Source: Dyella acidiphila (lineage in GTDB: Bacteria > Pseudomonadota > Gammaproteobacteria > Xanthomonadales > Rhodanobacteraceae). From it: DNA of 64,000 nt. The stretch covers positions 1 through 64,000 of the forward strand of contig NZ_JACZZA010000005.1 in NCBI RefSeq assembly GCF_014863405.1, written 5' to 3'. Positions 50,038 to 59,326 of this stretch are shown here, piece after piece. The notes beneath the pieces were generated by a model. It was not told where the DNA came from, did no database searches, and saw nothing but the letters and a program-made list of their open reading frames with translations. How positions within the stretch are numbered: the stretch's first letter is position 1; each line of letters begins with the position of its first letter. A program made the position numbers and the translations under genes.

Positions 50038-50840
50038 GGCTGCCCCTTTTGCATATGCGGGTCGAACCACAGCTGGGTGACATGCGCGTTGATCGCGATG
50101 CCGCTGCCGTAATCGCAGCCGCTGCGGATTTGCAGCCGATAGCTGGCGTTGCGGCCGCTGCTGCCCTGCCAGCGCAATTGCAGGCGGTCGCAGCGGCGTG
50201 CGTAGAACGCATCGGTGCTGCGGATGCCGCGCTTGCGATTGAGGAAATTGAGAATGCCCAGGGTGGGGTTATAGGTATTGAGCGCGACCGCATGCACCAG
50301 CGCAAAACTACCCTTGCCCTGGTGGCCGGCGCCGGCGGTTACTTCGAATGCCTGGCAGCCATCCAGATCGTCGGTAAGATCCTGCCACTGCCCATTGGCC
50401 AGCAGCGGCACGGCGTGAGCGCGCGCATAGCTGCCGCTGCGCCCCTTGCTGCGCAGCATCCCGTCGATATCGAGGGCGGCGGCCGGACTGGCGTTGCGGA
50501 TACCGATCCGTCCGGACGGATCCAGGCACAGCAAGGGCGGCCTGGTATCGGTTTCGCCGTCGGCTGGAGGCTCGCCGTTGGCGCGAATCAGCAACTGCCC
50601 TTGCGCGCCGCCGAACAGCACCGACCACAGCGGCAGGTCCGGATCCTGGTCGCGGAAGAAGCTCAGCAGCGCCTCGTAGCCGGCCGCTGCGGAAATTTCG
50701 AAACCGCGCTCGACCGATTTGCGAAAGCCCTCGTCGCTCATATTGAGCATCGAATCGATCAAGTCGGCGAAGTGCTCCTGCGTCGGCAGCGCACCGTCGC
50801 TGAAGTAGCTGCGCAGCGATTCGCGGTTGCGGATAGTCAT
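50034..50840 (-). CDS. Fibre-like eCIS accessory protein
   Basis: This 268-aa protein opens with RNRESLRSYFSDGALPTQ. Its middle has a tail-fibre-like repeat (GRIGIRNASPAAALDIDG, about 109-126). The C-terminal part is a compact basic domain (GSFALVHAVALNTYN, GIRSTDAFYARRCDR) and ends HMQKGQP. It sits between the two large baseplate genes, overlapping each by 4 bases. It is far shorter than Afp13-type host-binding fibres and could be a fibre stub, a fibre adaptor, or the receptor-binding protein itself. Confidence 0.68.
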   Translation of the reverse strand: MTIRNRESLRSYFSDGALPTQEHFADLIDSMLNMSDEGFRKSVERGFEISAAAGYEALLSFFRDQDPDLPLWSVLFGGAQGQLLIRANGEPPADGETDTRPPLLCLDPSGRIGIRNASPAAALDIDGMLRSKGRSGSYARAHAVPLLANGQWQDLTDDLDGCQAFEVTAGAGHQGKGSFALVHAVALNTYNPTLGILNFLNRKRGIRSTDAFYARRCDRLQLRWQGSSGRNASYRLQIRSGCDYGSGIAINAHVTQLWFDPHMQKGQP

Positions 50841-53800
50841 GGCGCCACCTGCCCCGGTGCCGCCGGCACGCCGCCCACGATAAAGGTACCGCCGATTTCC
50901 AGCTTGCCTACGCCGGTGGCCTGCGCACCCTGAGTCGAAGGCACGCCGATCAGTTCGATCAGATGCCGCGGCGTCGGCAGTACCAGGCTCCATGGCTGCA
51001 CCGGGCGCACCTGCCGCACCGGCTTGCCGTCGCGGGTACGTGCCGTATCCAGCAGCTGGTAGGTGTTGCTGTCGGTGCGCACGATATGCAGCAGGGACAT
51101 TGCGCAGACCACATCTACTTCATCCAGTTCGCGCAGGCGTGCTTCGATCGCCTCGGCGCGCACGTCCCAATTGAAAGTGGGCCGGCAGCCGTCCGCATGC
51201 CAGGGCGACAGGAACTCGACGATGGCCTGGTTGATGCGGATCATCGCCGCGCCCGGATGCACGCCGCGCGCCAGGCGCAATGCACAGCGCACCTGGATGC
51301 GCTCGTAGACCGCATTGCGCACCACCAGCTGCAGACCCGGCGCGCTGCGTTCGCGTAGATGGACGGCCATTTGTTCCAGCACCGCCGCATCGAAGCGCGG
51401 CGCCTCGGTGCTGTGGAACAGCACGCCCTGCCGCGGCGCCGGCACCACTACTACCAGCACGCCGCCCGGCTTGCCGGCGATCGCCGCAGTGGGGGCTTCG
51501 CCATTGACGAAACACTTCACCTTGAACGCTGCGGGAAACGCATCCAGCAGCAGGCGTTCGTAGTCCCACGGTGTGCTGGCGCGGTCCTTGTGCCGCAGCC
51601 GCTCGGCGCTGCGCACGCGCAACATGCCGGCCGCCTCCGGCTGGCCCAGACCATACGATGGGCCGATCTGCTGGATCGCGCGCAGGCCGCCGATTGCATG
51701 CAAGGGTGTGCGCACGGTCGCCGGCGGCAGCGGCGTGCCGGCTTCATCCGCGCCGCGCGGCTCGACTCGGCGCGCGGTCACTGCCTGGGTGTAGACACCG
51801 TACAGGCCGGCCAGCCGCTCCAGCACGCCGTCGGCACTCAGCCGCAGCCAGTACAGGCCGCCGGGTAGCTGCGGACAATCGCGCGTCATGCCGGCCGGCA
51901 GGTCGAGCACCACGATGCCGTTGCGCAGAAAACCCAGCGTGCCATCCGACAGGGTGCGATCGGTTTCCAGCGCACGCCAGCCGTGTTCGCCCCACACCGC
52001 CCAGCGAGCTTGCGGCAGCGCCGCCTGCCAGCATTCGGCGGCGCTCTCGGGGCGCAGATGGAAATACAAGCTCAAGGCGCCGCACGGATCGGAGCCGGAC
52101 AGGCCCACATATAAATTGCCGTCGTAGAAATAGCGCGGCAGCAGCGGCACGCCGTCCATGCCGGGCCGCGCACGCGGCGTGTCATGCCCGAACGGATGCA
52201 GGTGAAACAGCTGTCCGGATGCAGCGCCATCGGTACCCGACCTGAGCGAGATGCGCTGGCTGGCAAGGTAATCCAGCGAGAGCTGCTCCACCGTCGGCGT
52301 GTACGGCTCCTGTGGCAGCGGCAGCGCAAGCTTCGCGCGCTTCAACCGCGCATTGGCAGTAAGCGCTTCGGACAGCAGGCGCGGATACAGGCTGTGGCCG
52401 AAAGCCGTGCCGGGCGCGGCCAATTCCAGGCGGAAAAAGCCGTTACGGGTGGTGGTGCCGTAGACGAGCGGCTCCGGCGCGCGCGCCTGTGGGCGGTGAT
52501 ACAGCGCGAGATCGGTTTCCGGCAAGACCAGGCTGATTGTTTCGCGCAGACGGCGTTCACCCTGAAACAAGCCCAGGTTGCCACCGCTGCCGCCGCGCCA
52601 TTGGCCATCGCGCAGAATTTCCGGCCGCACCTGAAAGCCGGCCGCCGGCCAGTTGCCGGGATAAGCGTGATAGCGCGCCGCAAAGCCGCCTTCTTCAGTG
52701 GGCAGTTGCCCCCAGCGCAGATTGAGGCGCAGCGCGCGCAAGGGTTTGCCGGCCAGCTCCTCATTGCCGAACAGACAATAGGCGCCCAGTGCCGGCAGCG
52801 GCCCGAATGGCTGGAACGGCTTGCCGGCATCCAGCCGGCCCAGCTGGTTGTACAGCACGATGTCGCGCACACCCGTCACGTTCACCGACAACACCACATC
52901 GTGCAGGATGATTTGCTGCAGCAAGCTGTACGCGTACAGGCGTGTGCGGTTCTGCAGGGTCAGCCGCAGCATCGGCTGCGGCGGACAGTCCGCACCATGG
53001 ATGACCGGCTTGCAGGCCACCACCGACGGCCGCTCCAGTCCCAGATGCATGGACAATTCGATGCAGCCGCCGAGACCGAAACCATCGCCATCGCGCCGGC
53101 GCGCCAGTACGTCGCCGGGCACCAGCCAGCCGCCGGCCACGCTGAACTCGGCCTGCCACACACCGCGGAACACGCGCTCGAAAATCAGCACGCGATCCGG
53201 CAGGCCATGCCCGGCGGCATGTGCGTCGGCGTGTTCGTGCGGATAAATCAGGATCAGCGGATCGTCGATCTCGACCGCCTTCGGGCCATCGCAGCCGGGC
53301 AGCGCCGCGGCATGCTTGCGCAAGGCCTCGACATCGAGCGGATGCAGCTCTTCGCTGCCGGCGATCAGCCACACCGCAAACAAACGGCCGAGGCTGGCGC
53401 GAAACGCTGCATTGTCGCCGACGGCCAGGCAGCGGGCGGTCAAATAGCACAAGCGCACATCGCCTTGCGTGCGCGGCGCGCGCGCCCACGCGGAGGCGGC
53501 AAGCTGTTCGGCACTGGCCGCACTCAGCGGTACGCCATGGCTGGGATGATGCCGCGCTTCGGCACGGTCGAGCCGCGCAAACACCTGGCCCAGCCACGCG
53601 GCGTCGCGCTGCCCGTTCGTGCGGCGCATCAGCGTCGCCAGCATTTCGTCGTCATTGGCCGGATGCGACAGGCGCAGCGACAGGCGCACGCGCCGATCGC
53701 CTTCCTTCAGGGCCAGCATCGGCGATGCCACCGCAAAGCCCAGCCTGGCATGTTGCGCATCGGCCGCCGAACTCTTGGCCTGCCCGCCCAGCAGCGGCCA

Positions 53801-54868
53801 CCACGGCGGCTCTTCCGCATACGCCGCATCTGGCGCCAACAAGGGAATGGACTGCGACATCACGCGCGTGGCATAGCCGAATTCGCGCTCAGGCGAGATC
53901 AGCGGATCGCGTTCCAGGCGCAGGCTGTACAGCGCGGCGACTTGGTTGTCGGTCACCTCCAGCGCCTGCTCGGCCGCGAATTCGATCGCCTGCCCGGCGC
54001 GGTCCTTGCCGCCGATAAAGCGCGTGCCGAGCGCCACTTGCACCGGCGCAACGTAGCGCGGATCGCGCTCGAAACGCAGATACACGCGCTCGTGTCGCGG
54101 CCGGCGCGGCTGCATGCGCAATAACTGCAAATAATAGAAATCGGTCAGCCGCTCGGGAAAACGGTTCACCACCGCGCGCGTGTCCTGATACAGCTGCAGC
54201 CCGGCCAGCAGCAGGCCCATCGCCGGCTCGTGCGCACCGCTGGCGAGGCTGGCCGGCAATTGCGCCTGCGCCAGCGGCCGCAGCCGCGCGATGGTGACGC
54301 ACAGCGCACCCCACAGGCGCCGCAGCAGTTGCCGGCGTCGCGCAATGTCGGCCGGTGCGTCGGCCACCTGCCCGGCCTGTGCGCCGACGCGCCAGGCCGG
54401 ATGCACGCGCCGGGCTTCGGTCGCATCGAGGCCGAAGCACCCCACGGCCTCCTGCACCAGCTCGCGCAGATTGCTGCCGATCGCCGCCATCATCGCCTGC
54501 AAGACCTGCACCGCCACCGGCGTGTCGTGCCAGGCCAGCCATTGGCACCAGCTGTCGAAGCGCGACATCAGCTGGCGTACGCGCCACCACAGATGGCGCT
54601 CGTCCGCCCACGGCCATGCTTCGGCGAAACCTTCCTGCGCCGTGGTCAGCGGAAACGCGGCGATATCGGCCAGCAGCACGCTTTCATCGCGCAGCAAAGC
54701 CTCGTCCCAGCAACCGGCCTCGGCGCCATCGCCGCTGGCAAAGCGCAGCTGCGCGGCATAGCCGAGCGTCAGGCGGATACGCTCGGCCAGCGTGAACTCC
54801 TCCGGCACGATGTAGCCGGGCCGGAGCGCAGCAGCGAGGCGTTGGTCTTGTTGCGTGCCAGCGTTCAT
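50837..54868 (-). CDS. eCIS large baseplate protein (Afp11-like, J family)
   Basis: This 1343-aa protein is one of the largest structural components of an eCIS. The N-terminal helical part includes EFTLAERIRLTLGYAAQL, and the C-terminal baseplate-J stretch is RASTPWDYERLLLDAFPAAF to VHPGAAMIRINQAIVEFLSP. It probably forms the main wedge with the gp25-like protein encoded just upstream (14 bases between them). No hydrophobic segments or enzymatic motifs are evident. Start ATG follows the gp25 stop closely. Confidence 0.87.
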   Translation of the reverse strand: MNAGTQQDQRLAAALRPGYIVPEEFTLAERIRLTLGYAAQLRFASGDGAEAGCWDEALLRDESVLLADIAAFPLTTAQEGFAEAWPWADERHLWWRVRQLMSRFDSWCQWLAWHDTPVAVQVLQAMMAAIGSNLRELVQEAVGCFGLDATEARRVHPAWRVGAQAGQVADAPADIARRRQLLRRLWGALCVTIARLRPLAQAQLPASLASGAHEPAMGLLLAGLQLYQDTRAVVNRFPERLTDFYYLQLLRMQPRRPRHERVYLRFERDPRYVAPVQVALGTRFIGGKDRAGQAIEFAAEQALEVTDNQVAALYSLRLERDPLISPEREFGYATRVMSQSIPLLAPDAAYAEEPPWWPLLGGQAKSSAADAQHARLGFAVASPMLALKEGDRRVRLSLRLSHPANDDEMLATLMRRTNGQRDAAWLGQVFARLDRAEARHHPSHGVPLSAASAEQLAASAWARAPRTQGDVRLCYLTARCLAVGDNAAFRASLGRLFAVWLIAGSEELHPLDVEALRKHAAALPGCDGPKAVEIDDPLILIYPHEHADAHAAGHGLPDRVLIFERVFRGVWQAEFSVAGGWLVPGDVLARRRDGDGFGLGGCIELSMHLGLERPSVVACKPVIHGADCPPQPMLRLTLQNRTRLYAYSLLQQIILHDVVLSVNVTGVRDIVLYNQLGRLDAGKPFQPFGPLPALGAYCLFGNEELAGKPLRALRLNLRWGQLPTEEGGFAARYHAYPGNWPAAGFQVRPEILRDGQWRGGSGGNLGLFQGERRLRETISLVLPETDLALYHRPQARAPEPLVYGTTTRNGFFRLELAAPGTAFGHSLYPRLLSEALTANARLKRAKLALPLPQEPYTPTVEQLSLDYLASQRISLRSGTDGAASGQLFHLHPFGHDTPRARPGMDGVPLLPRYFYDGNLYVGLSGSDPCGALSLYFHLRPESAAECWQAALPQARWAVWGEHGWRALETDRTLSDGTLGFLRNGIVVLDLPAGMTRDCPQLPGGLYWLRLSADGVLERLAGLYGVYTQAVTARRVEPRGADEAGTPLPPATVRTPLHAIGGLRAIQQIGPSYGLGQPEAAGMLRVRSAERLRHKDRASTPWDYERLLLDAFPAAFKVKCFVNGEAPTAAIAGKPGGVLVVVVPAPRQGVLFHSTEAPRFDAAVLEQMAVHLRERSAPGLQLVVRNAVYERIQVRCALRLARGVHPGAAMIRINQAIVEFLSPWHADGCRPTFNWDVRAEAIEARLRELDEVDVVCAMSLLHIVRTDSNTYQLLDTARTRDGKPVRQVRPVQPWSLVLPTPRHLIELIGVPSTQGAQATGVGKLEIGGTFIVGGVPAAPGQVAP

Positions 54869-54882
54869 GACATGGGAATGCG

Positions 54883-55293
54883 TCAGCTCCGCACCGGATC
54901 GGTGGCCTGGTGCAGATAGAACGGATAGACGAGGTTGTGCCGCGTATTGGTGCTGCGGATGGTGTAGTCGATGACGATCTCCAGCCGCCCGCTCAACGCA
55001 TCCACCAATTGGGCATCCATGCTGTTCACGCTGATGCGCGGCTCATAGAACAGGATCGCCTTGCGGATCATTTCCTTGATCTGGGTAACGGTCTGTTCGC
55101 TGGCTTCTTCGAACACCATGCGGCGCAGCGCGCAACCGTAATGGGGCAGCATCACCCGCTCGCCCGGCTGGGTGGACAGCAGGATGCGCAGGCTTTCGGC
55201 GATGTCCTCGCTGTCGGCCACCATCACCGCTTGTTTGGTGCGCGGATCGAAGCGCGGCGGAAAGCTCCAGCCCCGGCCAAGAAAGTCGGCCAT
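54883..55293 (-). CDS. gp25-like baseplate wedge protein (Afp9)
   Basis: This 136-aa GPW/gp25 family protein has FLGRGWSFPPRF, then ADSEDIAESLRILLSTQPGE (about 27-46) and RVMLPHYGCALRRMVFE, the family core whose Arg/Pro-rich turn (RxxLPxYG) contacts the sheath. It initiates sheath polymerisation on the baseplate. Two bases separate it from the PAAR gene and 14 from the Afp11-like gene. Confidence 0.93.
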   Translation of the reverse strand: MADFLGRGWSFPPRFDPRTKQAVMVADSEDIAESLRILLSTQPGERVMLPHYGCALRRMVFEEASEQTVTQIKEMIRKAILFYEPRISVNSMDAQLVDALSGRLEIVIDYTIRSTNTRHNLVYPFYLHQATDPVRS

Positions 55294-55295
55294 GC

Positions 55296-55595
55296 TCAGC
55301 CCCCGATAAGCACGGTAGGCAAACCCAGCACGATGCTGCCGCCGTGCGCCGTGGTATCGCCGATGCGCGCGGCCGGACGGCCGCCGATCATCACCGTGGA
55401 TGAGCCTTTGACGATCGAATCCGGCGGCCCGACGCAGGTGAGCATGTCGCCGACCACCGCCGCCGGCAGCTTGCCGATCAACACGGTCGGCACGCAGGGA
55501 CCGATAATCGGACCGCCGACATGCGGTATCGGCGGCAGCCCGGGCGTGACCATCGGGCAGGTATGCATGTCAGTAATACGTGCGGCTGGCGGCAT
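55296..55595 (-). CDS. PAAR-domain spike tip (Afp10-like)
   Basis: This 99-aa protein caps the spike. It shows the repeated PAAR signature: MPPAARITDMHTCP, GGPIIGPCVPTVLIG, LPAAVVGDMLTC, GRPAARIGDTTAHGG and PTVLIGG. His and Cys residues in these repeats are the expected zinc ligands. There is no C-terminal toxin extension. It lies 26 bases behind the spike gene, as the spike/PAAR order in AFP and PVC. Confidence 0.95.
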   Translation of the reverse strand: MPPAARITDMHTCPMVTPGLPPIPHVGGPIIGPCVPTVLIGKLPAAVVGDMLTCVGPPDSIVKGSSTVMIGGRPAARIGDTTAHGGSIVLGLPTVLIGG

Positions 55596-55621
55596 GAGTG
55601 TTTCCCCTGGATCTGCGCCGG

Positions 55622-57409
55622 TTAATTGATCATGACCATCGCGCCCTTCACCGTGGTCTGCCCGGCGGCGGACAGTTCGGCGGTGGCCGAGCCCTTGCCG
55701 GCAAAGCCCACCTGCGCTTCGCAGTTGACGTTCATGCCGGTGGCTTTGAGGTCGGCGGTGGCGTTGATGTTGATGGCCGCATTGGCGGTGATCGTCACAT
55801 TGCCCTGCGCGGTGAGCTTGATGTCGGACTGGCTGGTCAAGGCGATGCCGGCGCTGGACAGCTTGATACTGTTGTTGTGCTGGTCCTGCACGGTGATCGC
55901 CTGCGCCTTGTCGTCGAGCACCACCTGGTTCTTGCCCGGCGTGATCACGGTGATGATCTTGTCTTCCTCGTTGAACTCGATCTTGTGCAGGCAGCGCGTA
56001 ACGATCGCCTTGGTGTTGTTCTTTGCCTCCAGCGCATACGGCGGTTTGCGCGCGCTGCTGTACAACGAGCCGAGCACTACGGGGTGGCTGGGATCGTCGT
56101 TCAAGTAACCGAGCAGCACCTCATCGCCCACTTCCGGCAGAAAGAACGCGCCGAATGCACTGGAAGCATAGAACTGCAGCAGGCGTGCCCAGATACCTTG
56201 CGCCTGCGCCTGCAGCACCGGCACCTGTACCTGGATGCGCTGCTCACCTTCCGGGTCGCCGTCGAGTTTCATCACCACGCCGATCTGCAAGCCGTTCACG
56301 CCCGGCAGCAGGCCGCCGTTGAGCGGCGCCACCACGTCTTCGCGCTCCATGTGCCAATCCGGCCGCAGACCGAACTCGACATGGGTAGTCCAGTTGCCGC
56401 TGCTGAAATCGTGCTCCACCGCCGACACATAAACCGAGCCGTTGAAGCGGCTGCCCACCCCTTTGACCTCGATCACACTGTCGGGCACGGCGAGTGCGCT
56501 GCCACAGAAACTCATCCGTCCGCGAATGCGCGCCAATGCGGATTTCTGCTGCGCCGCCTTGGCCCAGTCGGTCAAGGCAGCCATCGGCTGGGTGGCGCCG
56601 GTCTGCAGGGTATAGGTGTCGGGGCCCGCCACTTCCGCCAGCGTGGCGCCGTCCAGATTGCCTTGCTCGTTGAGCTTGACCGGTACCGCCGGACTGCCCT
56701 GCATCACGGCTTGCTGCTTGGGATCCCAGGACACGGCCTGCACCGAACTGTACTGGCTGCGCGCGTCCATATCCGCCTCGAACGCGATCAGGCTGTCGCC
56801 CCAGGTCACCGTCAGCACCGCGGGCGTGGATGCGCCCGGCGGCGCCACTTTCACCTTGGCGGCGTCCACCGTCACCACCATGCCGTTGGCATCGGCACGG
56901 GCCAGCATGAAATCCCAGTCACTGCTGTAGAACTGCACCAGTTCGTCGTACTGCGTCGAGGTGCTGGTAACGGTGGCCGACAAGCCGTGATTGCCGATCA
57001 AGGTCGAGATGATGTCGCTGTCTTTGGCCTGCAGATAGTTCGCGTTGTTGCGCCCGATCGTCATCTTGGCGGCTTTGTCGCGGCACTCCAGCACCAGGCG
57101 CGAACTGTTGTCGTTATCGATCTTCAAGCTGTGCCGCACCACGATGCCGCTGAAGATCTCCGCGCTCTCCTCGCCATAGCCGGCGCTGATGCTTATTGCG
57201 GCGCCCGGCGCAAAGGTGGCCTCGTCACTGTAGACAAATTCGCCGGTGGTCATATCGCCATCGGTCAACACGATCTCGGCCCAGGGAATGCGGTTGACCG
57301 CGCGGCGCACGGTGAGCGACACGATTGGCGCGCTGGACAAGGCCTGGCCGCCGGCGCTGATCACCACGCGAATCACGCCGCCGTTAATGGGATTGGGAGA
57401 AGTGGCCAT
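55622..57409 (-). CDS. VgrG/gp5-like central spike (Afp8-like)
   Basis: This 595-aa protein has the gp27-like hub region (about 1-340, with ATFAPGAAISISAGYGEESA and the EFGLRPDWH end). The gp5-type OB-fold follows (GVVMKLDGDPEGEQRIQVQV to PEVGDEVLLGYLNDDPSHPV, about 380-450). The C-terminal beta-helix has repeated short strands (ITVQDQHNNSIKLSSAG to TVKGAMVMIN). It probably forms the trimeric spike that carries PAAR. No extra effector domain is attached. Confidence 0.93.
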   Translation of the reverse strand: MATSPNPINGGVIRVVISAGGQALSSAPIVSLTVRRAVNRIPWAEIVLTDGDMTTGEFVYSDEATFAPGAAISISAGYGEESAEIFSGIVVRHSLKIDNDNSSRLVLECRDKAAKMTIGRNNANYLQAKDSDIISTLIGNHGLSATVTSTSTQYDELVQFYSSDWDFMLARADANGMVVTVDAAKVKVAPPGASTPAVLTVTWGDSLIAFEADMDARSQYSSVQAVSWDPKQQAVMQGSPAVPVKLNEQGNLDGATLAEVAGPDTYTLQTGATQPMAALTDWAKAAQQKSALARIRGRMSFCGSALAVPDSVIEVKGVGSRFNGSVYVSAVEHDFSSGNWTTHVEFGLRPDWHMEREDVVAPLNGGLLPGVNGLQIGVVMKLDGDPEGEQRIQVQVPVLQAQAQGIWARLLQFYASSAFGAFFLPEVGDEVLLGYLNDDPSHPVVLGSLYSSARKPPYALEAKNNTKAIVTRCLHKIEFNEEDKIITVITPGKNQVVLDDKAQAITVQDQHNNSIKLSSAGIALTSQSDIKLTAQGNVTITANAAININATADLKATGMNVNCEAQVGFAGKGSATAELSAAGQTTVKGAMVMIN

Positions 57410-57412
57410 GGC

Positions 57413-58105
57413 TCAACTCAGTGGCGGAAAATGCAAGGTCGTGCCGGGCCTGAGCGCACGGAACGCGTGCAGGCCGTTGAAGCGCGCCACATCGACGTAA
57501 TAGCTGCTGTCGCCGTAGATGCGATGGCACAGCAGCGGCAGCGTGTCGCCTTCGGTGACCACCACCGAGTGGCTCAGATCGGGCGAGGACATGTTCGCCT
57601 CCAGCGTCGCTTCCTGCGGATTCTTGTAGCCCTGGAAGCTCAGCTTTGCTTTGGCGCGCAGCGGCGCGCCGCTGGGGCGGAACAAGGTGTAGTCGATATT
57701 GAAGCTGGTCAGCCGCCCATAGAACGCCAGCCGCCCCCATAGCACCTGCACCACATTCGGTTCGTGCTGCTTGCCGTTGTAGGTGTAGACCACGTCGTTC
57801 AAGGCATTGAGCTGGTCTTCGACCTCGGCCGGCAGATTCAGATTGGATGGCACCGGCACCACGCCGGTGCCGTCGAACACGGTGGAAAAATCGAGCGTGC
57901 CGGGCAGCATGCGGGAAAAATTGCGCCCGCTGCCGGTGTCGCCCATCGGCACCGCGCCGCCGAAGCGGGTCTTGCGCGAGAGGGTCAGTTCGGACGGATT
58001 GATCAGCAGAGAGATCGATTTGCCGCTGGGCGTAGGCGTATTGCCGCTGGTATCGCAGATGCTGATTTTCAGCTGCGATTTCCCGGAGGAGAGACGGTCT
58101 GGCAT
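57413..58105 (-). CDS. LysM-containing hub/tube-baseplate protein (Afp7-like)
   Basis: This 230-aa protein has a C-terminal LysM motif (HSVVVTEGDTLPLLCHRIYG to LRPGTTLHFPP, about 178-228) and an N-terminal beta-rich part with INPSELTLSRKTRFGG. It matches the Afp7/gp53-like adaptor that ties tube and spike together. It follows DUF5908 directly and precedes the spike gene by 3 bases. Confidence 0.9.
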   Translation of the reverse strand: MPDRLSSGKSQLKISICDTSGNTPTPSGKSISLLINPSELTLSRKTRFGGAVPMGDTGSGRNFSRMLPGTLDFSTVFDGTGVVPVPSNLNLPAEVEDQLNALNDVVYTYNGKQHEPNVVQVLWGRLAFYGRLTSFNIDYTLFRPSGAPLRAKAKLSFQGYKNPQEATLEANMSSPDLSHSVVVTEGDTLPLLCHRIYGDSSYYVDVARFNGLHAFRALRPGTTLHFPPLS

Positions 58106-58306
58106 TTATCGCTCCCGCATCCGCTCGAACTGCGTCGCCAGCAGCATGCGCAGGCGCCGCCGCTCCTCGCTGCCGCCCAGGTTGCCCTCGCTGTTGCCGC
58201 CTTCGCCGTCGTGCTCGTCAGCGGCCGGCGCGGACTCGTCCGCTCCGGCCGCTTCACCGCGGTCGATGCTGGACTTGATCACCATCTGGCGGATTTCGAT
58301 CGTCAC
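58106..58306 (-). CDS. DUF5908 small eCIS protein (Afp6-like)
   Basis: This 66-aa peptide opens TIEIRQMVIKSSID, the conserved strand of the DUF5908 family found between tube and Afp7 genes, and ends in a charged LRMLLATQFERMRE helix after an acidic, Gly-rich linker. The start is GTG with GAGG seven bases upstream. Its stop abuts the LysM gene. The molecular role of this family is not settled. Confidence 0.85.
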   Translation of the reverse strand: MTIEIRQMVIKSSIDRGEAAGADESAPAADEHDGEGGNSEGNLGGSEERRRLRMLLATQFERMRER

Positions 58307-58315
58307 GCTGCAGCC

Positions 58316-58819
58316 TCAATCGCTTCGTTGGACAAACTGATAAGCAAGCTCGATCGTCTCCAGCGCCACCTCGTTTTTGGTGGACTGGAAACTGTCGATT
58401 TCCCAGCGCACCGGATAGGCGTTGGTAAGCGACCAGGTACGCAATGGATTGGCCTTGGCATCGAGCAGCTTCACCGTCACCGGCGCCAACTTGATCGACA
58501 CCGACAGGCCGCCCTCCAGCGTGCTCCTGCACCAGCTCACCAGCGCCGAACTCATCGGCGCCACGCCGCGCTTGAGCGTCAGCCGCTTCTGCTTCACGCC
58601 AGTGGGAAGCTGGTGCATGAAGCGGTTTTCGCCGCCCTCGCGCAGCTCGTCCACTTCCATGCTCAGCTCCAGTCCGGACACTTCCTGGAACGAACTGTCG
58701 CCGCTCCCTGTGCCGCTGCCGATGCTGACAGTGAACTGGAATGCAGCCGGGAGCTGGGCTCCCAGCGTGTCTTCCTGGACGACCTGCGCAGGCCATGCCG
58801 CCGGATCAGGCGTTGGCAA
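58316..58819 (-). CDS. eCIS tail-tube paralogue 2 (Afp5-like, gp19 fold)
   Basis: This 167-aa tube protein has QFTVSIGSGTGSGDSSFQEV then SGLELSMEVDELREGG, and the C-terminal NEVALETIELAYQFVQ of the T4 gp19-like family. The only reasonable start is TTG 58819, with GAGGG eight bases upstream; it overlaps tube 1 by 14 bases. A rare TTG start may keep this subunit at low copy number, as expected for a baseplate-proximal tube ring. Confidence 0.85.
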   Translation of the reverse strand: MPTPDPAAWPAQVVQEDTLGAQLPAAFQFTVSIGSGTGSGDSSFQEVSGLELSMEVDELREGGENRFMHQLPTGVKQKRLTLKRGVAPMSSALVSWCRSTLEGGLSVSIKLAPVTVKLLDAKANPLRTWSLTNAYPVRWEIDSFQSTKNEVALETIELAYQFVQRSD

Positions 58820-59264
58820 TCGTCAAGCCCTCGTGCGCGATCTCGATGGTTTCGATCGCCACTTCGTTGCCCTGCGCCTTGAGGTCGGTGCCGGTGATCT
58901 TGGTCGGCCACGCATTGGCCAGCGTCCATACCATGGTCGGCTTGCCCGATTCGTCCAGCAGGCTGATCGTGACGGGCACGCGCTGGATCGTGTTCATCTT
59001 GATCTTGTTGAACCAGTCCCAGAACTTGTTATCGCCCTTGAACACGCCCTTCTTCATGGTGACGTTGCTGAATTTCTTCAGCCCCGGCATCTTGATCGAG
59101 GCATACGCGGGACTATCGCCGTGGCGATACTCGATCGGCTGTGCTTCCACGTCGAGCCCGGACACTTCCTCGAACGACATCACGGCCGAATCCCACTTCA
59201 CCTGAAAGTAAAACTTGGGCATCGGCCATACGTTGGATGACTGCTGCGAACCATCGTCTGCCAT
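58806..59264 (-). CDS. eCIS major tail-tube protein (Afp1-like, gp19 fold)
   Basis: This 152-aa inner-tube subunit opens with MPKFYFQVKWDSAVMSFEEV, has SGLDVEAQPIEYRHGDS, and ends NEVAIETIEIAHEGL. These are the tube-family signatures, and the length fits Afp1/Pvc1. It lies next to the sheath gene with a strong hairpin in the gap, fitting high expression of both. It stacks as hexamers inside the sheath. Confidence 0.93.
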   Translation of the reverse strand: MADDGSQQSSNVWPMPKFYFQVKWDSAVMSFEEVSGLDVEAQPIEYRHGDSPAYASIKMPGLKKFSNVTMKKGVFKGDNKFWDWFNKIKMNTIQRVPVTISLLDESGKPTMVWTLANAWPTKITGTDLKAQGNEVAIETIEIAHEGLTIANA

Positions 59265-59298
59265 ACAAATACTCCGTCAAAAGATGAGGCCATACGCA

Positions 59299-59320
59299 GC
59301 GGGCGCGCTGCGGCGCCCGC
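59299..59320. promoter_or_regulatory. GC-perfect stem-loop between sheath and tube genes
   Basis: GCGGGCGC and GCGCCCGC pair over 8 bp with a 6-base loop, seven bases after the sheath stop codon on the transcribed strand. No T-tract follows, so full termination is unlikely. An mRNA-stabilising or attenuating hairpin that raises sheath over downstream genes is the better reading. Confidence 0.5.
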
Positions 59321-59326
59321 GCCCTG

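Noticed and set aside
52184-54124. 646-aa open frame on the + strand opposite the Afp11-like gene
   Set aside because: Shadow of the large baseplate gene, with no start context and no recognisable motif.
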